Below are positions 22,762 to 23,274 of a stretch of DNA of 23,274 bases, one piece after another (position 1 is the stretch's first letter; every line of letters starts with the position of its first letter). The stretch lies in contig URXR01000012.1 in the NCBI GenBank assembly GCA_900551925.1, positions 1 through 23,274 of the forward strand. The letters run 5' to 3'. The stretch comes from an uncultured Mycoplasmatota bacterium (GTDB lineage Bacteria > Bacillota_I > Bacilli_A > RF39 > UBA660). A model generated the notes under the pieces. It was given only the letters and a program-made list of their open reading frames with translations, searched no databases and was not told where the DNA came from. A program made the position numbers and the translations under genes.

Positions 22762-23274
22762 ATGAAGTTGAGAAATAGACTTGGGGGGACTTTAATAAGA
22801 AAATAATCTATAATATATGTTTAATAGTAACGATATTAGGATTACTTTTTATAGTATCAGGAACAAGTTATGCTTTATTAAGTGGAAGTAGTTCATCTGA
22901 TAAAGAACAAATAATAAGAGCAGGGGATGTAACTTTAGAGTTAAGTGAATATTTTGAAAATACAAGTCAGCCTATAAGTGTAATGAGTGATACTGATGGA
23001 TTATTATTGGATGAAACATATAGTTTTAATTTAAAAAATATTGGAGAAGTTTCGGCAAGATATGATATAAAATTAGTAAATGAAGTGCCAAGTGATTATA
23101 ATGATGAAGTAATAGATGATAAATATGTAAAAGTAGGAGTAGAGATAAATGGGGAAGAACATGGACCATTTACATTAGAAGAAGCAAATAATATCTTAGA
23201 CAGTGGAATAATATATGAAAATGAGTTAATAAGTTATGAAATAAGGGTATGGCTTAATGAAGATTATGAAGAAG
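22762..23274 (+). CDS. TasA/camelysin-like secreted protein, 5' part, frame broken at a G6 tract (3' truncated by window edge)
   Basis: ATG 22762 has a strong ribosome binding site but its frame stops after 14 codons (TAA 22804-22806). From 22791 to the window end another frame is open without a stop and has no good start of its own: FNKKIIYNICLIVT begins a signal-peptide-like hydrophobic segment ending SGTSYALLSG, followed by GSSSSDKEQIIRAGDVTLEL and a beta-rich part (YSFNLKNIGEVSARYDIKL). That layout recalls SipW-type secreted TasA/camelysin-like proteins. The two frames join through the G tract 22783-22788: with seven (or four) G, or with a -1 slip, they give one protein starting MKLRNRLGGDFNKK. 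It may be phase-variable, frameshifted, a fresh pseudogene or a base-call error. The only in-frame ATG downstream (22983) would lose the signal segment. Confidence 0.75.
22783..22788 (+). repeat. G6 homopolymer at codons 8-9 of the right-edge surface-protein gene
   Basis: Six G in a row in a very AT-rich sequence, exactly where the two reading frames of the gene must be joined. A change by one base switches the gene between a 14-codon peptide and an open secreted protein. Confidence 0.8.

Overview
The window looks like a stretch of chromosome from a very AT-rich, low-GC member of the Bacillota, most likely an uncultured gut Bacilli lineage (RF39- or Erysipelotrichales-like; this placement is inference). 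The evidence is strong AGGAGG-type ribosome binding sites, frequent TTG and GTG starts, a gltX-cysS-mrnC-rlmB-sigH order like that of Bacillus, and ftsEX followed by a peptidoglycan hydrolase gene. TGA is a stop codon here: several genes end in it, and prfB (RF2) has the classical autoregulatory frameshift at an in-frame TGA. The organism is therefore not a UGA=Trp mollicute.

Layout. (1) 1-719 is the 3' end of a secreted-type protein with a repetitive, Tyr/Ser/Asn/Asp-rich C-terminus. (2) 826-3108 is a stand-alone clpC. (3) 3164-8316 is a tight operon: gltX, cysS, a YugP-type membrane metallopeptidase, mrnC, rlmB and a SigH-like sigma factor. It is followed, from its own promoter, by two unassigned genes (8356-9436), the second encoding a C-terminally anchored membrane protein. 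(4) A convergent kinase-like gene (9460-10173, minus) shares a bidirectional terminator with them. (5) secA occupies 10314-12812. (6) 12813-16982 is an accessory block between secA and prfB, which are neighbours in Bacillus. It holds a RhuM-family gene broken by two single-A expansions, a second degenerate copy of the secA 3' end, a zinc-ribbon membrane protein, a small GNAT, a guanine deaminase and a transglutaminase-like protein. (7) prfB is followed by two tandem YitT-family membrane proteins. (8) ftsE, ftsX and an M23 peptidoglycan hydrolase overlap one another and form a division/cell-wall operon. (9) The window ends in the 5' part of a secreted TasA/camelysin-like protein whose reading frame is broken at a G6 tract.

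How it fits together. Most of the window is rightward housekeeping: tRNA charging, rRNA and ribosome maturation, secretion, translation termination, and FtsEX-controlled wall hydrolysis. Intergenic regions are compact, and several contain a terminator hairpin with the next gene's promoter overlapping or abutting it. The most interesting signals are the possible phase-variable or frameshifted G6 tract at the start of the right-edge surface-protein gene, the duplicated SEC-C end of secA flanking the broken RhuM gene, and the unassigned pair plus kinase-like gene around the SigH locus.

No tRNA, rRNA, CRISPR array or transposase gene was seen.
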